From Paludibacter sp. (GTDB lineage Bacteria; Bacteroidota; Bacteroidia; Bacteroidales; Paludibacteraceae), in contig JAQTOL010000125.1 in assembly GCA_028748945.1 (NCBI GenBank), positions 1 through 8,238 on the forward strand: DNA of 8,238 bases, read 5' to 3'. The notes under the pieces were generated by a model. It made no database searches, was not told the origin of the DNA, and was given only the letters and a program-made list of their open reading frames with translations. Numbering within the stretch: position 1 is the first letter of the stretch; each line of letters begins with the position of its first letter. Both the position numbers and the translations under genes were made by a program. Positions 5,296 to 8,238 of the stretch are shown one piece after another.

Positions 5296-6267
5296 ATGAA
5301 AAAGTCGATTTTGTTTTTATTGCTGATTTTTGTAAGTGTGCTTTCCTATGGACAAGCAAAAAAACCAACTATCATGATTGTGCCCAGTGATAATTTTTGC
5401 ATATCACAGGGCTATTTTACGACAATAAATATAAATGGTGCCGACCAGAAGATTCCTGATTATAAAAAAGCGTTTCAGGAAAACAGTCAGATAAGGATGG
5501 TTATCACTAAAATGGGCTCCATCATGTCCGATCGCGGATTTCCACTGAAAGACCTGGAACAAACCCTGAAAAGCATCGAAACCGAAGGGGCCGAATTAAG
5601 TATGCTTTCGTCCAAAAGTTCCGGTGCTGCCGTGAAGGAAACTCCTATCGATGTCTTGAAAAGAACTGCAAAAGCCGATATTATCATGGATCTTGACTAT
5701 ACCATCAAACGTCAGGGTCCGAATCAAATCATCACCTTTAACCTCCGTGGGCTGGATGCCTATACCAATAAACAGGTGGCGGCGGCTGCCGGTGTCGGTT
5801 CGCCTTCGTCCTTTGCCACCGCCGATTTATTGTTGGAAGAAGCCGTACTGAGTTATATGGATGGTTTTAACGGACAATTGCAAAAACATTTCGACGATAT
5901 GTTCAAAAATGGTCGTGAGGTGATGGTAGTCGTACGGGTTTGGGGTAATTCCGATGTCGATCTGGAAACGGAATATACGGTTGATGGTGAAAAGGAGTCT
6001 TTAAGTACGCATATTGAAAACTGGATGAGCAAAAATACCGTTTCGGGACGCTTCTCTACGGTTGATGCCACCGAGAATGTACTTAAAATGGATCAGGTCC
6101 GCATTCCGATGATGTACACCAACAGCAGTGGCCGCGAAATTGCCATGGATACAAGGCGTTTCGTAACTAATCTGAATAAGTATTTGTCTTCCGCACCGTT
6201 TAATATCGAAACAAAGATATACCAGCGCGGATTGGGTGAGGCCTGGTTAATTATAGGGGAGAAATAG
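5296..6267 (+). CDS. DUF6175 family secreted protein, TolB/CsgG-like N-terminal half
   Basis: The start at 5296 is preferred over an in-frame ATG at 5269, because it puts the signal peptide (MKKSILFLLLIFVSVLSYG) at the N-terminus; the product is 323 residues. Residues 23-35 (KKPTIMIVPSDNFC), the IMSDRGFPLKDLEQTLKS stretch, DVLKRTAKADIIMDLDYTI (119-137) and LRGLDAYTNKQVAAAAG match my memory of the Bacteroidota family DUF6175. The order of a leading beta strand with P-S-D, a long helix, then A-D-I-I and D-A-Y-T-N-K-x-V resembles the periplasmic TolB-N/CsgG fold, in which the last motif corresponds to the 'tG-vv' strand. A second domain spans about 205-323, from NGREVMVVVRVW to the last strand EAWLIIGEK. 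No catalytic residues are apparent. It lies 111 bases after the previous gene and 46 before the next. Function is unknown; a structural or assembly part of an envelope complex fits the context. Confidence 0.8.
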   Translation: MKKSILFLLLIFVSVLSYGQAKKPTIMIVPSDNFCISQGYFTTININGADQKIPDYKKAFQENSQIRMVITKMGSIMSDRGFPLKDLEQTLKSIETEGAELSMLSSKSSGAAVKETPIDVLKRTAKADIIMDLDYTIKRQGPNQIITFNLRGLDAYTNKQVAAAAGVGSPSSFATADLLLEEAVLSYMDGFNGQLQKHFDDMFKNGREVMVVVRVWGNSDVDLETEYTVDGEKESLSTHIENWMSKNTVSGRFSTVDATENVLKMDQVRIPMMYTNSSGREIAMDTRRFVTNLNKYLSSAPFNIETKIYQRGLGEAWLIIGEK

Positions 6268-6313
6268 AATCATTTCCTGTTTATTCATTTAGCAATTACT
6301 AAAAACCATCAAA

Positions 6314-7387
6314 ATGAAAAGATTTATAAAGTATTTAGTTGTTTTGTTTTTTGCTTTCAATTGTTTTTCTTCTGCGAACGCGCAGAATAATGAGGCTCAG
6401 AGTGATGATATGAAACGCATTGCCATAGCACCGACTCTTCCTGCCGAACTCAATATTTATCCATCTGCCTCACTCAATATATTACTTGGAAAAATGAAAT
6501 CTATGGTTGGTTTAAATGGACTGAGTGCTGTTGAAGGTGGAAGTTTGTTTGTGATTTATCCGCAAATTTCAGTTCTTAAAAGCGATGTTACTGCTACAGC
6601 GCCACCTATGTTGTCATATCGTCTGGAAGTGGTTTTTAATATCGCCGATTTTTATACGGGGAATGTTTATGCTACCACTTCGCTGGAAATCGTAGGAGTT
6701 GGAAAAACACAGACTGTGGCCTATAATGCCGCTTTTCAGATGATAAATCCGCGCAATGGAAAGTTTAAGGTAATGATTGATAAAGCAAAAGATGAGATAT
6801 TGGGATATTACAATTCACATTGCGATCTGGTGATTTCACATGCAAATAGTTTGGCTACGCAGCGAAAGTACAGTGAAGCGTTGGATTTGCTTAATTCCGT
6901 TCCGCCTGTTTGCCGGGAATGTTTCGATAAATCGAATCTGGCTGCATCAGAAATAGCTAAAAATATGCCGGTTATCATCCCTCAACCTTCAGTGGTGGAC
7001 GATAACCCTAAAAATGAACCGGTAGTCGAAACCGGCGATTTGGTGGAATTGGGTCATAATATTTTTATCCGGTATAAAAGTGCCCGGCTTATTGGAGATA
7101 TTACCCATGTTTACTTTGAACTGATTAGTAGGAATGAAGATGATTATGACCAGGAATTTCCCAGAATATATGATACTTTCATAATAAATGAAAAAGGGGA
7201 AGAACTGAGGATATCAAAATTAATTGTTGGGCTCAAGGAGAATAATTATTATCTGAAAGCCACTTTAATTCCTGAAGTAAATACTGAGTTGGTTTGTGAA
7301 TTTCCCAAAGTAAAAGAAATCAAAATGTTGCGGTTCTTAATTAACGATAATTATTTCAGGTTTAAGAACATAATTATAACTAAATAA
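6314..7387 (+). CDS. secreted CsgG-like protein with TPR-like segment, CxxC motif and C-terminal beta domain
   Basis: The 357-residue product carries a signal peptide (1-23, ending SANA). Residues 34-165 contain RIAIAPTLP, an NILLGKMKSMVGLNGL helix, then FVIYPQISVLKSDVTATAPPMLSYRLEVVFNIADFYTG (read in pieces) and SLEIVGVGKTQTVAYNAAF. The run of strand, helix, strands and D-x-x-T-G-x-V-Y-A-T fits a CsgG/TolB-like fold. A helix pair at about 169-203 (HANSLATQRKYSEALDLLNS, then VPPVCRECF) looks like one TPR hairpin ending in cysteines 200 and 203; C170 starts the same segment. A proline-rich linker (about 216-238) leads to a beta-rich domain to the end. In the oxidising periplasm the cysteines may form a disulfide or bind metal. 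The next gene starts 10 bases after the stop. No family name is certain. Confidence 0.65.
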   Translation: MKRFIKYLVVLFFAFNCFSSANAQNNEAQSDDMKRIAIAPTLPAELNIYPSASLNILLGKMKSMVGLNGLSAVEGGSLFVIYPQISVLKSDVTATAPPMLSYRLEVVFNIADFYTGNVYATTSLEIVGVGKTQTVAYNAAFQMINPRNGKFKVMIDKAKDEILGYYNSHCDLVISHANSLATQRKYSEALDLLNSVPPVCRECFDKSNLAASEIAKNMPVIIPQPSVVDDNPKNEPVVETGDLVELGHNIFIRYKSARLIGDITHVYFELISRNEDDYDQEFPRIYDTFIINEKGEELRISKLIVGLKENNYYLKATLIPEVNTELVCEFPKVKEIKMLRFLINDNYFRFKNIIITK

Positions 7388-7397
7388 TTTCTTCAAT

Positions 7398-8238
7398 ATG
7401 AAAAAACGGGAAATAATTTTAGGCTTACTTATCGGTTCGTTTGTTTTGGCAAATGCGCAAACTTCCGTCGTTGAAAAAAGCGGAAAGAAACCTGACTGGC
7501 CTTTTCAGTTGGAAAAAGGTTTTATCGTGGGAATAGGAAATGCGGAAACGATTCAACAGGCAAAAGAAAATGCCATGTTGAATGTAAAAGCACAAATTGT
7601 GACTTCGGTGGCTGATAATATTACGAGTTCATCCGAATTAAAGAATACTGAAATTACCAGTGATAATGTGGCAAAGTCCTTTCAGAGCTATTCGGACATC
7701 ATTACGTCAAAATCAGGTAAACAGGATTATCTTGTTGGAGTATCCCAGGCAAATATCAGTGAAATTTATTGGGAGAAATCAGTGGATAAGAAAACCAAAA
7801 CAATCAGTTATCAATATTACATAAAGTATCCTTTTAGCTCGTTTGATCTGATGAAACTGGTGGATGATTTCAAAGCAAAAGATCAGGAAATGACGGATGA
7901 ATTACAAAAAGCCTTGGATCGGCTGGATAATTTTACTTCTACCGAAGATATTTACGAAAGCCAGTCCGTATTAGCATCTCTTTATAAAGTCTTTATCGAT
8001 CAGCGAAAAACGAAAGCGAAAGTGGGGCTGGAGCGATGTGTCCGGCTACTGGAATCGGTTCTGATTCAAAATGATGGCAGCACCCTAGGCATTGTCCGAT
8101 ACGGTCTGTACATTGATGGGAAAAGAGTGACATCGTCCGCTAAGCCTGTAATTTCCTCGGAGTGTGCCGTTATAGAAGATAAGAAATTCGGGGGCGAGGT
8201 TTGCGAATTGCGCTATCGTTATGATGAATGCTATGGTG
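7398..8238 (+). CDS. secreted LPP20-like protein, 3' end beyond the window
   Basis: The ATG at 7398 lies 10 bases after the previous stop and opens a frame with no stop to the window edge, 280 codons read. A signal peptide covers 1-20 (ending LANA). KPDWPFQLEKGFIVGIGNA (31-49), followed by the helix QQAKENAMLNVKAQIVTSV (53-71), is the signature of LPP20-type domains: P-x-W, then G-x-G-x-A, then an A-x-x-x-A helix. The YYIKYPFSSFDLMKLVDDF stretch and the charged helix to about residue 188 suggest a short coiled coil, and the rest looks beta-rich. Residue 21 is glutamine, not cysteine, so unlike true LPP20 lipoproteins it appears to be a soluble secreted protein. It is the last visible gene of the set. 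Partial only because the window ends; no frameshift is seen. Confidence 0.75.
   Translation, partial: MKKREIILGLLIGSFVLANAQTSVVEKSGKKPDWPFQLEKGFIVGIGNAETIQQAKENAMLNVKAQIVTSVADNITSSSELKNTEITSDNVAKSFQSYSDIITSKSGKQDYLVGVSQANISEIYWEKSVDKKTKTISYQYYIKYPFSSFDLMKLVDDFKAKDQEMTDELQKALDRLDNFTSTEDIYESQSVLASLYKVFIDQRKTKAKVGLERCVRLLESVLIQNDGSTLGIVRYGLYIDGKRVTSSAKPVISSECAVIEDKKFGGEVCELRYRYDECYG

Overview
The window is AT-rich DNA that looks like the chromosome of a member of the Bacteroidota, most likely Bacteroidales. The signs are: no Shine-Dalgarno sequences before the genes; candidate promoters of the Bacteroidota type (a -33 TTTG-like box about 20 bases from a -7 box TAnnTTTG); a DUF4469-type DNA-binding-domain protein, a family I know only from this phylum; and a run of secreted proteins whose signal peptides end in A-Q or G-Q. 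No phage, plasmid, CRISPR, rRNA or tRNA gene is visible.

Left part (1-1500). The first 61 bases hold the start of a minus-strand gene that runs off the window, with a good promoter just upstream. Bases 62-495 are non-coding and unusually structured. They hold an 18-bp perfect palindrome, a perfect 10-bp-stem hairpin, two diverged 50-bp tandem units, and then eight exactly spaced copies of a 23-bp unit closed by an inverted half unit. The repeats lie in the 3' flank of a minus-strand gene (496-1230) for a protein with an HU-like N-terminal domain and a DUF4469 Ig-like C-terminal domain. Bases 1231-2209 are a long gap with no convincing gene. It carries a possible promoter for each flanking gene and a few weak repeats.

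Right part (2210-8238). Six plus-strand genes follow, and every one starts with a Sec signal peptide: a small outer-membrane beta-barrel protein (2210-2797); a 583-residue protein with a FlgT-C/CsgG-like core and a C-terminal barrel-like region (2911-4662); a 169-residue LPP20/FlgP-like protein (4675-5184); a DUF6175 protein with a TolB/CsgG-like N-terminal half (5296-6267); a 357-residue protein with a CsgG-like N-terminal region, a TPR-like segment and a CxxC motif (6314-7387); and an LPP20-like protein cut by the window edge (7398-8238).

The last five are spaced 10 to 111 bases apart and read as one operon. The fold types recall the parts of the Vibrio flagellar FlgO/FlgP/FlgT ring and of curli export (CsgG), yet no flagellar or curli subunit gene is present. 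The cluster is best read as a functionally uncharacterised envelope complex of Bacteroidota, probably acting in the periplasm and outer membrane. Fold assignments are from memory of family patterns, not from a search.
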